64,000 bases of DNA from UBA7662 sp943369355 (GCA_943369355.1 CALRMX020000010.1:7336-71335), one strand, 5' to 3'; positions 8,175-17,522 are shown, counted from the stretch's first letter. Numbers and translations are program-made. The notes: generated by a model from the letters alone, not told the origin.

Positions 8175-9371
8175 CTATTCAGATTGTTTTTCTTTGAGTG
8201 GTAATGAAAAGGTGACTTTGGTACCTTCGCCATACACACTTTCAATAGTGAGTGCTCCTTGGTGTTGAAGTACAAATTCTCTACTGAGCAGAAGACCTAC
8301 TCCCGAACCTTTTTCATTCTTTGTGCCTTTGGTGGTATGCCTGCTTTCCCATTGCATTAATTTGGGCAAGTCCTTTTCAGCAATTCCACATCCGGTATCC
8401 TTAACACTAATTTTCAAGTAATCAGCCTGATTTTCGGCTCTCAACTCGATTACTCCATTTTCGGTAAATTTCAGCGCGTTAGAAATCAAATTTCGTAGCG
8501 CGAAAAGAATCATTTGCTTATCTCCATAAGCTGAAGTGTTTACGGGTATTAAGTTTTTGAGCTCTGTGTTTTTCGACTTTGCTTTAACAGATAAGGTCTC
8601 AATAAGCTTGTCGGCTAATTCATATAGATTAAAGGATGACGGGTTAAATCCTGCTCCCGAATGCATAGAGTTAGCCCAATGAAGCATGTTTTCGAGTAAC
8701 TCTCGGCCGTTTCCTATGAGCTTGAGAGCATCTTCCAATACTTCCTTGATTTCTTCTGGGTTAGACTCTGAACCAATAAATTCTAGCAATACCTGTAAAC
8801 TATTCAGCGGTCCACGAACATCATGAGAAATCACAGATAGCATCTTGCTTTGGAGTTGAACTAATTCACTAAGCTCTCGATTCTTCAGTCGGAGTTCAAG
8901 AAGTTTAACCACTTGGTTAGCAAGCACTTCTAACCCTCTTTTTTGTAAAGAACTCAACTTTCTAGGCTTTCTGTCGATAACACACAGGGTTCCTAATTTG
9001 TAGCCATCGGGTGTTATCAAAGGCATTCCTGCATAAAATCGTATATCTGGTTCGGCAGTGACTAGCGGGTTATCGCTGAAACGTTCGTCGTGAGTAGCGT
9101 CCTCAACCGTCATCAAAGTATCGTTGAGAATGGCATGTGCACAAAAAGCAACCGTTCGAGGAGTCTCTGGTAGGTCAAGTCCCAAACGTGCTTTAAACCA
9201 TTGCCTGTTTGAATCGATAAGCGTGATTAGTGAAATGGGGACTTCACAAAGCTCAGAAGCTAGCTTAACCAATTCCTCATATTCTTGTTCTGTTTCGGTA
9301 TCTAAAATATGATATTTTTTAAGCGCATTCAGTCTTTTTTCTTCGTCGAAGCTTAGGGGAGCACTTGTCAT
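8175..9371 (-). CDS. GAF-domain sensor histidine kinase
   Basis: A 398-residue cytosolic kinase with no membrane segment. Residues ~20-165 form a GAF sensor domain (SLITLIDSNRQWFKA, AFCAHAI, GTLCVIDR), like those in the widespread 'GAF, DUF-type' bacterial kinases. A HisKA dimerisation helix follows with phospho-acceptor His183 in ISHDVRGPLNS. A HATPase domain closes the protein: N box NLISNALKFT, G1 DTGCGI, G2 GSGVGLLLS. No response regulator gene is adjacent, so it is an orphan kinase and its signal is unknown. A hairpin terminator just upstream separates it from the next minus-strand gene. Confidence 0.9.
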   Translation of the reverse strand: MTSAPLSFDEEKRLNALKKYHILDTETEQEYEELVKLASELCEVPISLITLIDSNRQWFKARLGLDLPETPRTVAFCAHAILNDTLMTVEDATHDERFSDNPLVTAEPDIRFYAGMPLITPDGYKLGTLCVIDRKPRKLSSLQKRGLEVLANQVVKLLELRLKNRELSELVQLQSKMLSVISHDVRGPLNSLQVLLEFIGSESNPEEIKEVLEDALKLIGNGRELLENMLHWANSMHSGAGFNPSSFNLYELADKLIETLSVKAKSKNTELKNLIPVNTSAYGDKQMILFALRNLISNALKFTENGVIELRAENQADYLKISVKDTGCGIAEKDLPKLMQWESRHTTKGTKNEKGSGVGLLLSREFVLQHQGALTIESVYGEGTKVTFSLPLKEKQSE

Positions 9372-9394
9372 TTTCTAAAACAATTCGAGTAAAA

Positions 9395-9430
9395 TTATAA
9401 TAAAATAGCCGGAGATGAGCATCTCCGGCT
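9395..9430 (-). terminator. Terminator of the CsgG/LpoB-like gene
   Basis: 11-base arms AGCCGGAGATG (9407-9417) and CATCTCCGGCT (9420-9430). On the minus strand the hairpin is followed by the T-rich run ATTTTATTATAATTTT. Confidence 0.8.
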
Positions 9431-9456
9431 GCTTAAACTAAACCTTGAAGTTGAAA

Positions 9457-10557
9457 CTACAAATCTTTGTAGCGGTCGTCATTTTTGGCGTTGAAGCCAA
9501 AAGATATACCAAACCGATTACCATTGTCAGACGGAATCCAATAAGCATTAACCGGTATGTTTAGCTTACCTGATCTAAAAGTCTTTCCAAATGCGATGAT
9601 AAATCCGGTATTTAGGTTAGGTGTGCCACGGCTGTCGAATCTTTGGTGATCAAAGAGCTCAACTCCATCTATCCGACTCGTGTACCAGTTTCCACTCCTA
9701 TCGATATAGCCTTTTTTTAACCGAACCACATTAAATGTTGGGCCTATACCAAATTCCCAACCTGATTTGTTGTCTCTAATTCCATTCATCAAGGTGAATG
9801 AAGGAATAATCAGCCGTTTGTCTAATCCCGTAATCATTGGAATAAATTCAAACAAAGCTTGGAAACGACCTTCGTTTAAATACTGCTTTTCGAATTGATA
9901 ACCAAATTGAAACATGGTTGTATTGCTCAGTCCATAACCACCGTCAATGGTCGATCCTTTAAGTAAGCCCACGATTTGCCCAGTGAATACTGTAAACCCC
10001 ATTCTCGGACCGTCGTTTTGCAACCGATAACGACCGGGGTTGTTCCGAAAATTGTCGAAGTCGTTTAAGGCGGTTAATTCTCTTTCTATTTCCTTGTTTA
10101 TGGGACGCTGATACATTTCGTTCAGAGTCATCGAAATCATTTCCTGTAAATTCTTGGGTAGATTGAGGAATTCTTTCACTTGTGAGCTTTCGATACTTTC
10201 GGAGTGCACATCAATCATCCGAAATTGAATGATGATTTTCTCGCCTATCATTTCCACCGATCCGCTAAACATTTTGTCGACTCTAAGGTGTTTACCCATT
10301 TCCACAAGGCATATTTTCCCAAAGCAACCATTGATGTCGAGTCCATTTTTTTTCACTAAATACTCAACGTCGTATCGGTCAACTACTTCAAATAGGTTTA
10401 ACTTCTCCAGCTCCAGTCTCACCAAATTGCCCATTGAGCTTGGCTCGTAATTGAGGCCTTTCGTATCAATGTTTAGAACAGCAACTTTCTTTTTGTCGGA
10501 TTGCGCTTTTGAAACCGTCACCGACAAAACCATCATGATTAAAATTAGCTTTTTCAT
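9457..10557 (-). CDS. CsgG/LpoB-like domain fused to a putative outer-membrane barrel
   Basis: A 366-residue exported protein with a cleavable signal peptide ending near SKAQ. Residues ~22-125 resemble the CsgG/LpoB/FlgO-type alpha-beta domain: 'KKVAVLNIDTKG', 'FEVVDRYDVEYLVKK', a short Cys pair in NGCFGKIC, and 'VDKMFSGSVEMIGEKIII'. The remaining ~200 residues alternate aromatic and polar residues in short strands (GMRDNKSGWEFGIGP-like pattern) ending in F-G-F, consistent with a small outer-membrane beta barrel or related sandwich. There is no lipobox, unlike typical CsgG/LpoB. The cellular role is unknown; an envelope location is inferred. Confidence 0.65.
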   Translation of the reverse strand: MKKLILIMMVLSVTVSKAQSDKKKVAVLNIDTKGLNYEPSSMGNLVRLELEKLNLFEVVDRYDVEYLVKKNGLDINGCFGKICLVEMGKHLRVDKMFSGSVEMIGEKIIIQFRMIDVHSESIESSQVKEFLNLPKNLQEMISMTLNEMYQRPINKEIERELTALNDFDNFRNNPGRYRLQNDGPRMGFTVFTGQIVGLLKGSTIDGGYGLSNTTMFQFGYQFEKQYLNEGRFQALFEFIPMITGLDKRLIIPSFTLMNGIRDNKSGWEFGIGPTFNVVRLKKGYIDRSGNWYTSRIDGVELFDHQRFDSRGTPNLNTGFIIAFGKTFRSGKLNIPVNAYWIPSDNGNRFGISFGFNAKNDDRYKDL

Positions 10558-10767
10558 AATTTTTGATTTGATGATGTAAAGCTCGATCTAAAGCAATGGT
10601 GCGAAAACGGATATCTATCGTTTTAATAGATTAAAAAGCAAGCACTGCAAGTGTTGAAGTTTTTTCGCTCAGCGCTTATTAGTGATTAGGACTTTCTCAG
10701 CCCGGATATCGAAATATTTGCGGAAATCCGTAAATTCAGTCTTTACAATTTGCAGTTGTCGCAATAT

Positions 10768-11736
10768 ATGGAGCAAAGCATTCAAGATAGGTTCTTCCAA
10801 AAAATAAAGCAGATACTACCTGCAAACTATGCGTTAGCGGATGAATTAGCCGATGTTTTAAACCTGAGTAAGGACAGTATTTATCGGCGTTTGCGGGGTG
10901 AAACATCCTTAAGTTTGGAAGAAGTACTCACCATTTGTCAGCACTATAAAATCACTTTTGAATCTATTGCTAACCCGAATGCGGTAACTTTTGAGTTCAA
11001 GGAGATAAATCCTGATGTCGAGAGTTTTCATCAATATTTGATTCGACTCTTAGGCGATCTTAGAAGAATAAAATCGTTGGAGAACAGCGAGATTCTTTAC
11101 GCAGCAGAGGATATACCAGTTTTTCATCATTTTAATCATTCGTTGCTGACTTCTTTTAAGCTGTTTTATTGGATGCGTTCCGTGATGAATGTTAAGGAGA
11201 TGGATGGGCAACGATTTAACCCAAAGCACTTGCCGCAAGATATGGTGGATCTGGCCAAAGAAATTTATCAAACCTATATCGAAATACCGGGAGTAGAAAT
11301 TTGGACCGAGGAAACCCTATCAAGTACCCTTAAACAAATAGAATATTATTGGGAAGCAGGGTTATTTGAGTCGAAAGAAATGGCCATTCTTGTTTGTGAA
11401 GACTTCATTATGGAGTTGCAGGAAATTCAACGTCTTTGTGAAAAAGGAAGTAAAAACAATGTGGCTTTTCGATTCTACATCAACGACATCATGATTGGAA
11501 ACAATTGCATATTGATAAAAGCGGGTGGGAACAAATACACTTATTTGAGCCATCACAGCTTCAACTTTATGCTTACGACCGATTACAATTTTTCTAATCA
11601 AACCGAAATATGGTTAGACGGCATGATGCAAAAATCTATGCTCATCAGCAGTGTTTCAGAAAAGTATCGGAACAAGTTCTTTTTAAGACAAATTGGCCGT
11701 ATCGAACAGCTCAAGCTTCAAATACTCCAGTCATGA
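10768..11736 (+). CDS. HTH transcriptional regulator, unknown family
   Basis: A 322-residue soluble protein. Residues ~17-60 form an XRE-like helix-turn-helix (ADELADVLNLSKDSIYRRLR followed by GETSLSLEEVLTICQHY), so DNA binding at the N terminus is well supported. The remaining ~260 residues have no recognised ligand motif; they look mostly alpha-helical at first and may hold a sensing domain. An alternative TTG start lies 18 bases upstream. The MFS transporter gene begins 19 bases after its stop, so the pair probably forms an operon in which this protein regulates the transporter, but the ligand cannot be guessed. Confidence 0.75.
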   Translation: MEQSIQDRFFQKIKQILPANYALADELADVLNLSKDSIYRRLRGETSLSLEEVLTICQHYKITFESIANPNAVTFEFKEINPDVESFHQYLIRLLGDLRRIKSLENSEILYAAEDIPVFHHFNHSLLTSFKLFYWMRSVMNVKEMDGQRFNPKHLPQDMVDLAKEIYQTYIEIPGVEIWTEETLSSTLKQIEYYWEAGLFESKEMAILVCEDFIMELQEIQRLCEKGSKNNVAFRFYINDIMIGNNCILIKAGGNKYTYLSHHSFNFMLTTDYNFSNQTEIWLDGMMQKSMLISSVSEKYRNKFFLRQIGRIEQLKLQILQS

Positions 11737-11755
11737 GGAACTAAACTGCGTTCCG

Positions 11756-12958
11756 ATGGCTTTTCAATCAATGCGTTCTGAAAAACTTCTTCTATTTATT
11801 CTGGCAGCTATTCAGTTTACCAATATTGTCGACTTCATGATTATGATGCCGCTAGGGCCTCAGCTCATGCGACTTTTTGAAATATCGCCGCGTCAGTTTA
11901 GTTTATTGGTTTCAGCTTATACCTTCAGCGCGGGAATTTTTGGATTTCTTGCCGCCTTCCAAATCGATAAGTTTGACAGGAGAACTGCATTACTGTTTGT
12001 CTATTCCGGATTTTTATTGGGAACTTTTGCATGTGCTCTCGCCCCTGGTTACGAGTGGTTGATAGCGGCAAGGGTGTTTACAGGTGCATTTGGTGGCGTA
12101 TTAGGAGCTTTGGTTTTAAGCGTAGTTGGGGATACTATTCCTATAGAAAGAAGAGCAACTGCTATGGGTCTGGTTACAGCAGCTTTTTCGGTGGCTTCTG
12201 TGTTTGGAGTGCCATTTAGTCTGTTTATCGCCTCAATTTGGTCGTGGCACGCTCCTTTTTTGTTTTTGGCGACCAGTGGCCTGCTAATTCTTTTAGGTAT
12301 TTGGAAATGGGTGCCCAAGTTGAATACCCATGTTCAAATAAAAACGAATAGAATTACTCCGTTTGCTTTGATTTCTTCTATTGCCAAAGAAGCTAATCTA
12401 CGAATGGCACTCTTGCTGATGATGACTATCATGTTAGGCAACTTCATAGTTACACCCTTCATTTCTCCGTATATGGTTGCTAATGTTGGTTTTACAGAAA
12501 AGGAGTTAACGTATATCTATTTGTTTGGAGGTCTGCTAACCATTTTCACTTCACCGTGGATAGGCAAACTTTCTGACCGATATGGTCCTAAGAGAGTTTA
12601 CATCATATTCGTTTTTATTAATCTCATTCCTTTATTGCTCATTACGAATCTTCCGATAACACCGATACCCATAGTTCTATTAATAACTACTTCTTTTTTT
12701 ATTGTGAGCGGTGGCCGAATGATTCCTTCACAAACTATGATTGCTAGTGCTGTTGAGCCTTCAAAAAGAGGAGCGTTTATGAGCTTTAATTCTTCGGTTC
12801 AACAGTTGAGTACCGCGTTTGCTTCTTTACTAGCAGGTTTAATTGTTACGAAAAACGATGCAGGGCAACTTCAGAACTATCAATACGTTGGGCTTGTAGC
12901 AGTAGTACTGAGTTTAATCAGCATTTTTATTGTAAAAAGGGTAAAATCGGTAAGCTAG
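11756..12958 (+). CDS. MFS transporter, probable drug or metabolite exporter
   Basis: A 400-residue protein with about 12 hydrophobic membrane segments. The motif A-like loop 'FQIDKFDRRTALL' after the second segment and the related 'GKLSDRYGPKRVY' between segments 8 and 9 mark the DHA1-type efflux branch of the major facilitator superfamily. The first helix starts with LLLFILAAIQFTNIVDFMIM. The start at ATG 11756 is preferred; a second ATG at 11771 is possible. It lies directly downstream of an HTH regulator, a common arrangement for regulated exporters, and overlaps the convergent porin-like gene by four bases. Substrate unknown. Confidence 0.85.
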   Translation: MAFQSMRSEKLLLFILAAIQFTNIVDFMIMMPLGPQLMRLFEISPRQFSLLVSAYTFSAGIFGFLAAFQIDKFDRRTALLFVYSGFLLGTFACALAPGYEWLIAARVFTGAFGGVLGALVLSVVGDTIPIERRATAMGLVTAAFSVASVFGVPFSLFIASIWSWHAPFLFLATSGLLILLGIWKWVPKLNTHVQIKTNRITPFALISSIAKEANLRMALLLMMTIMLGNFIVTPFISPYMVANVGFTEKELTYIYLFGGLLTIFTSPWIGKLSDRYGPKRVYIIFVFINLIPLLLITNLPITPIPIVLLITTSFFIVSGGRMIPSQTMIASAVEPSKRGAFMSFNSSVQQLSTAFASLLAGLIVTKNDAGQLQNYQYVGLVAVVLSLISIFIVKRVKSVS

Positions 12959-13680
12959 AACGTTGAACCAATGCCAAAGTTCAATAAAAACAGATCGGTG
13001 GTGCTGTTGCGATGGTTGAAATAAACTTCATTTTGAACAACGTTTACGTCGTTTAAACTGAGGTAGCGTGCATTTCCCCCTTTTTGAAGTTGACCTGAAA
13101 TAAAAATTTGGTAACGCACATTCCCCAGTTCAAAAAGGGAATATTTCAGGCCCATTCCAAGGCCAAAAGAGTTGGTCAAATCCGAAAAATTCAAAATGCT
13201 CGTGAATGAATCTGGATTTCCTGGTTGTGCGATCATTTGAGTACCCTTGGTACTGGTACGGGTAGCAATGTACTTAAGGCCGCCAAAAAATTCCACATAC
13301 GGTTGGAAGTCACCAAATTCAGGAGCAATACGAAGATGCAGGTTCAATGGAATCATGTAGTGCATCTTGTCCAACACCAGTTGGTAACTCGGTACACTTA
13401 ATACATATTGTCGATCGTTTTGCTCGTAACCGTATAAGATGCCCCGAAGCGAGATTCCAAATTCAATAGGGCTAGGTGTAGGCTTACAAGCCAGGTAGAA
13501 AGATAGGTTTGAGCCTGTTTTAGGAACAACCTGCGAAAAGGCACCAGTCGGAATGGATCCGCCTCCCGAAACTTCTATGATTAATGGAGTACTTGAAAAA
13601 TAGGGCGCATGCCAAGATTGTGCATTCGAGTAAACCGATACTAGGTTGACAATAAAGAGAATTAAGCAACGCCAATACAT
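12955..13680 (-). CDS. Porin-family outer-membrane beta-barrel protein
   Basis: A 241-residue exported protein. The N terminus has a hydrophobic signal (CLILFIVNLVSVYSNAQS). The mature part alternates short amphipathic strands and glycine turns ('SFGLGMGLKYSLFELGNVRY', 'PYVEFFGGLKYIA') and ends in an aromatic residue, GIGSTF, typical of small outer-membrane barrels of the OmpW/porin-like type in Bacteroidota. There are no enzymatic motifs. It is convergent with the MFS gene, with a four-base overlap, and divergent from typA. A structural or small-solute pore role is inferred only from the fold. Confidence 0.7.
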   Translation of the reverse strand: MYWRCLILFIVNLVSVYSNAQSWHAPYFSSTPLIIEVSGGGSIPTGAFSQVVPKTGSNLSFYLACKPTPSPIEFGISLRGILYGYEQNDRQYVLSVPSYQLVLDKMHYMIPLNLHLRIAPEFGDFQPYVEFFGGLKYIATRTSTKGTQMIAQPGNPDSFTSILNFSDLTNSFGLGMGLKYSLFELGNVRYQIFISGQLQKGGNARYLSLNDVNVVQNEVYFNHRNSTTDLFLLNFGIGSTF

Positions 13681-13753
13681 ATTTTAAATATAGGCAAATA
13701 AATGCGCGAACCACTATGTTGGGAATTTATGCGAAAAAGTGCTCAAAAAAGCC

Positions 13754-13761
13754 TATTTTTG
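13754..13761 (+). promoter_or_regulatory. -7 promoter box of typA
   Basis: TATTTTTG, an exact TAnnTTTG match followed by CGGCG, 18 bases before the ATG at 13779. The -33 element is not distinct. Confidence 0.55.
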
Positions 13762-13778
13762 CGGCGAATTTCAATTAC

Positions 13779-15587
13779 ATGCAAGCCATCCGCAACATCG
13801 CGATTATCGCACACGTCGACCACGGCAAAACAACCCTAGTCGATAAAATTCTTCATCAAACAAATCTTTTTCGCGAGAATGAGGAGATTGGAGAACTAAT
13901 CCTTGACAATAATGACCTCGAAAGGGAAAGGGGTATTACCATCTTCTCCAAAAATGTTTCGGTTAATTACAAAGGCACCAAAATTAACATCATTGACACT
14001 CCTGGGCACTCCGATTTCGGAGGGGAGGTAGAACGCGTACTAAAAATGGCTGATGGAGTTCTTCTATTGGTTGACGCATTTGAAGGTCCAATGCCGCAAA
14101 CTCGATTCGTACTTCACAAAGCTTTAAGCCTTGGGCTTCATCCAATCGTTGTGATTAACAAGGTGGATAAGGAAAATTGCCGTCCAGATGAAGTACATGA
14201 TCATGTTTTTGAGCTATTCTTCAATCTTGATGCTACAGAAGAGCAATTGGATTTCCCAACGCTTTATGGCTCATCGAAACAGGGATGGATGGGCACCGAT
14301 TGGAAAAATCCTGCAACCGACTTTACACCTTTGTTAGATGCAATATTAGAACATGTACCTGCGCCCAAGCAGCCAGATGGTAATTTGCAAATGCAAATCA
14401 CTTCGCTCGATTACAGCTCATTTGTAGGGCGAATTGCCATCGGTAAAGTGGCGCGTGGATCGGTGAAAGAAAATCAACCCATAACATTGGTACGAAATAA
14501 TGGTGGCCAGATGAAAGCGCGTGTAAAAGAGCTGCATACTTTCATCGGCTTAGGCCGTCAAAAAGTAACCCAAGTTGATGCGGGTGACATTTGTGCTGTT
14601 GTTGGTCTCGAGGATTTTCAAATTGGCGATACCATTGCCGATTTTGAAGCACCTGAAGGCTTGGCACCCATCAAAGTTGACGAGCCTACGATGAGTATGT
14701 TTTTTACCATCAACAACTCGCCATTTTTTGGAAAAGAAGGAAAATTTGTCACCTCAAGACATTTGAGAGATAGACTATTTAAAGAAATTGAAAAGAACTT
14801 GGCGATGAAGGTGGAGGAGACCGACTCACCGGATAGCTATCTAGTTTATGGCCGAGGAATTTTGCACTTGTCGATACTCATCGAAACTATGCGTCGGGAG
14901 GGCTACGAACTTCAAGTAGGTCAACCCAGGGTAATCATCAAAGAAATTAATGGCGTGAAACACGAGCCCATTGAATCATTGGTAGTGGATGTACCTGAAA
15001 GTTTTGCGGGTAAAGTCATCGAACAAGTTACCCAACGGAAAGGTGAAATGTTGATCATGGAACCTAAAGGAGATATGACTCATCTTGAGTTTAAAATTCC
15101 ATCACGTGGTTTGATTGGTTTAAGAAACAATTTGCTTACGGCAACCCAAGGCGAGGCCATTATGGCACATCGTTTTGTTGACTTTGAGCCATTTAAAGGG
15201 CCAATTGCCGGAAGGATTAATGGTTCGCTTGTTTCTATGGAGACGGGCATGACTACCGCTTATTCTATTGATAAGCTTCAAGACAGAGGTATTTTCTTTG
15301 TTGATCCAGGTGAAGATGTTTACGAGGGAATGGTACTCGGGGAACACAGTCGTCCGGGTGATTTGGTGGTAAACCTGATTAAAGGAAAAGCACTTACCAA
15401 CATGCGTGCTGCGGGAAAAGACGATAATGCCAAAATCGCCCCTAAGCGTTTATTCTCTCTTGAGGAAGCCATGGAATACATTCAAGACGACGAGTATATT
15501 GAAATAACACCAAAAGCCATGCGGATGCGTAAAATTGTACTGAAAGAAAACGACCGCAAGCGTTTGGGCTCAAAAGCGAGTTTGTAA
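13779..15587 (+). CDS. typA: Translational GTPase BipA/TypA
   Basis: The 602-residue length is usual for the family. It is a ribosome-binding GTPase related to EF-G that acts in 50S subunit assembly and stress adaptation. The G1 loop AHVDHGKTT lies at residues 11-19, the switch region has ERERGITI, G3 is DTPGHSDFGGEV, and G4 is NKVDK. Domains II, III, V and the BipA-specific C-terminal domain (RLFSLEEAMEYIQDDEYIEI) follow. The ATG at 13779 begins a normal BipA N terminus; the upstream extension would cross the promoter box. The next gene begins two bases after the stop. Confidence 0.97.
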   Translation: MQAIRNIAIIAHVDHGKTTLVDKILHQTNLFRENEEIGELILDNNDLERERGITIFSKNVSVNYKGTKINIIDTPGHSDFGGEVERVLKMADGVLLLVDAFEGPMPQTRFVLHKALSLGLHPIVVINKVDKENCRPDEVHDHVFELFFNLDATEEQLDFPTLYGSSKQGWMGTDWKNPATDFTPLLDAILEHVPAPKQPDGNLQMQITSLDYSSFVGRIAIGKVARGSVKENQPITLVRNNGGQMKARVKELHTFIGLGRQKVTQVDAGDICAVVGLEDFQIGDTIADFEAPEGLAPIKVDEPTMSMFFTINNSPFFGKEGKFVTSRHLRDRLFKEIEKNLAMKVEETDSPDSYLVYGRGILHLSILIETMRREGYELQVGQPRVIIKEINGVKHEPIESLVVDVPESFAGKVIEQVTQRKGEMLIMEPKGDMTHLEFKIPSRGLIGLRNNLLTATQGEAIMAHRFVDFEPFKGPIAGRINGSLVSMETGMTTAYSIDKLQDRGIFFVDPGEDVYEGMVLGEHSRPGDLVVNLIKGKALTNMRAAGKDDNAKIAPKRLFSLEEAMEYIQDDEYIEITPKAMRMRKIVLKENDRKRLGSKASL

Positions 15588-15589
15588 GG

Positions 15590-16081
15590 ATGAACAAAGC
15601 CTCCCTTGAACTTATTTCAAATGAATGGTCGGTTCCATATTGGTTACTCGGCATTTTTGCGTTGGTTTTGGGAAGTTTGAGTTATGTAGTGCAAAAATTC
15701 GCTCCAGCTTATCAGGGCGTTTTTACCAATGGAATGTTTATCGTACTGCTGGCATTACTCTCGATTTTCTATCGAAAATTGTATACCACACAAGTACATC
15801 TACAGTTGTCAACTGGCACAGTCGACCTCGAGTTCAAAAAGCTACTCATACCCTCAAGATTATCGTTGTTAATTTCAGAAATTCAATACATAGGATTAGG
15901 TACTACAGAAGAAATCAAAGGCTTATTTAAGGTACCTGAGAAACACTGGATTCTGATAGAGGTGAAAGGCAAAAAGTATTTTTTCTATGGAGTCGGCCAA
16001 CAAAAGGCACTGAAAGGCGTTTTCCATGAACTGATACAAAAGAATCCGGAAATCGTTGTACGTGAGAATATCTTCAAATAA
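15590..16081 (+). CDS. Small membrane protein of unknown function
   Basis: A 163-residue protein with two hydrophobic segments near the N terminus (about residues 15-37, YWLLGIFALVLGSLSYVV, and 44-60, MFIVLLALLSIF) and a soluble remainder with beta-rich, PH-like character ('LILIEVKGKKYFFYGV'-type strands). It begins two bases after typA and overlaps the next gene by 26 bases, so it is probably co-transcribed with both. No family was recognised. The C-terminal part facing the cytoplasm would be a bacterial-PH-like or unknown domain; this is only a fold guess. Confidence 0.7.
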   Translation: MNKASLELISNEWSVPYWLLGIFALVLGSLSYVVQKFAPAYQGVFTNGMFIVLLALLSIFYRKLYTTQVHLQLSTGTVDLEFKKLLIPSRLSLLISEIQYIGLGTTEEIKGLFKVPEKHWILIEVKGKKYFFYGVGQQKALKGVFHELIQKNPEIVVRENIFK

Positions 16082-17522
16082 GGCTGGCTGCATTAAGCTT
16101 CATTGGATTATTCTACTCCTTGCGCTGGGTCTACACACGAGTCTTTCAGCACAAAATCCACTTTCTCCGTCTGCAAGCCGTTATAGTGGATTGCTGTCAG
16201 GACAAGTGAACCCAGCTAGTTTATCGTTTAATGTTCCGAATTGGACAGTTCATCTAGGTAGCACCCAAGCATACTTCCAAAACAACTTGGTGAGCATGCA
16301 GCGCTTGAATGTAATTGGCCTTATTGCTGGAAATAATGTAAGTATTGAACTTGACAATCAGAATAATCGGAATGCAGGGCCCATTACGGCAGATGTCTTA
16401 ATTCAAGATCATATCGATAAGCCCCTGAGGATGCAGCTAGCTAGTCAGGTAATGCCCATAGGGCTGTTTTTTCAGTTCAATAAACACGCCTTTGGTCTTA
16501 GTACTCAATTACGTCAAAATATTTATTGGGACGGCTTCGGCGCAAGAGGGTTTCGTCAGATTTGGGAAGGAATAAGATTTGAGCCTCTAAGAGATAGCCT
16601 GGTGAGTAGTCCGGGCATGAAATTTCAAGCAGATTTATACGTAGAAACTTCCTTGTCGTATGCCTATCGTTTTTATGAAACTCGACGGGAAGCGATGTCA
16701 GCTGGAGTATCTGTGAAGCTTTTAAACGGGCTTCAAACGTACCAATTGGATATGACAGGTTTCGATTACCGAGTTCGGTTTGATTCGGTTTTTTTTACGC
16801 GATTTGAAGGTACCTATGGGCGTGCGGTTGGCAATCAGGGGCTTGGATCTGGATTGGGGTTAGCCTTTGATTTGGGTTTTAACTACGTTAAAATCGATCA
16901 GCAAGCAAAGCGACAAACAAGTAATCAATCGGGAATTAGATGCTTCAATTTTGCTGGTAAACTTCGTGTTCGTAAAGCTGTGCCAGATTATTTATGGAAA
17001 CTGGGTGTTTCGTGGCTCGACTTGGGCTTAATCAATTATAACGCTCCCTTTTTCGCAGTTAATTCTTTCGGTAGATATAGTACGCTCGGTAGATTTTTTA
17101 CCGTAGGAGAGCCAAATTTTGATGCAGCTTTTTTAGGAGAGCTGGCAAATAATGGTGTGGTAGCTGGTACGCCAAGCTTTTCTGTTGGAGCACCTACTGC
17201 TTTGAGTGTGCAATTTGATGGTAAAATTTACCCTGGTGTATATTTATTTGCTGGCATAATCCAGCGAACCCCTATGTTCGGACAGTTTAGTATGCGCCGA
17301 ACAAACACGCTTACTGTTATCCCGAGAGTTGAACATCCCTTAGGAGAATTTGCCATTCCAGTGACCTTAACCGAGTACCGCTATTTTAACCTCGGTTTGT
17401 CGGCCCGAATCGGGCCATTGGCCTTTGGCACCGACCGATTTGGCACCTTATTCGGTTTGCAACGTTTTTCGGGCGCTGATGCTTGGTTTAGCCTTAACCT
17501 ATTTGAGTTTTGGCGCTTCTAA
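16056..17522 (+). CDS. DUF5723-like outer-membrane beta-barrel protein
   Basis: About 486-488 residues. A signal peptide (WIILLLALGLHTSLSAQ) is followed by a mature region with 'SASRYSGLLSGQVNPASLSF', which resembles the DUF5723 family of Bacteroidota outer-membrane proteins related in fold to PorV/FadL-type barrels. Alternating aromatic strands run to a C-terminal FEFWRF ending. No ATG precedes the signal peptide: the candidate starts are TTG 16056 or GTG 16062, both inside the end of the upstream gene. Its 3' end overlaps convergent cmk by 29 bases. Function unknown; outer-membrane location inferred. Confidence 0.7.
   Translation: MYVRISSNKAGCIKLHWIILLLALGLHTSLSAQNPLSPSASRYSGLLSGQVNPASLSFNVPNWTVHLGSTQAYFQNNLVSMQRLNVIGLIAGNNVSIELDNQNNRNAGPITADVLIQDHIDKPLRMQLASQVMPIGLFFQFNKHAFGLSTQLRQNIYWDGFGARGFRQIWEGIRFEPLRDSLVSSPGMKFQADLYVETSLSYAYRFYETRREAMSAGVSVKLLNGLQTYQLDMTGFDYRVRFDSVFFTRFEGTYGRAVGNQGLGSGLGLAFDLGFNYVKIDQQAKRQTSNQSGIRCFNFAGKLRVRKAVPDYLWKLGVSWLDLGLINYNAPFFAVNSFGRYSTLGRFFTVGEPNFDAAFLGELANNGVVAGTPSFSVGAPTALSVQFDGKIYPGVYLFAGIIQRTPMFGQFSMRRTNTLTVIPRVEHPLGEFAIPVTLTEYRYFNLGLSARIGPLAFGTDRFGTLFGLQRFSGADAWFSLNLFEFWRF

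Noticed and set aside
9457..10557. Canonical curli secretion channel CsgG
   Set aside because: There is no lipobox cysteine and no csgA/B/E/F genes nearby; only a fold-level resemblance in the N-terminal part.
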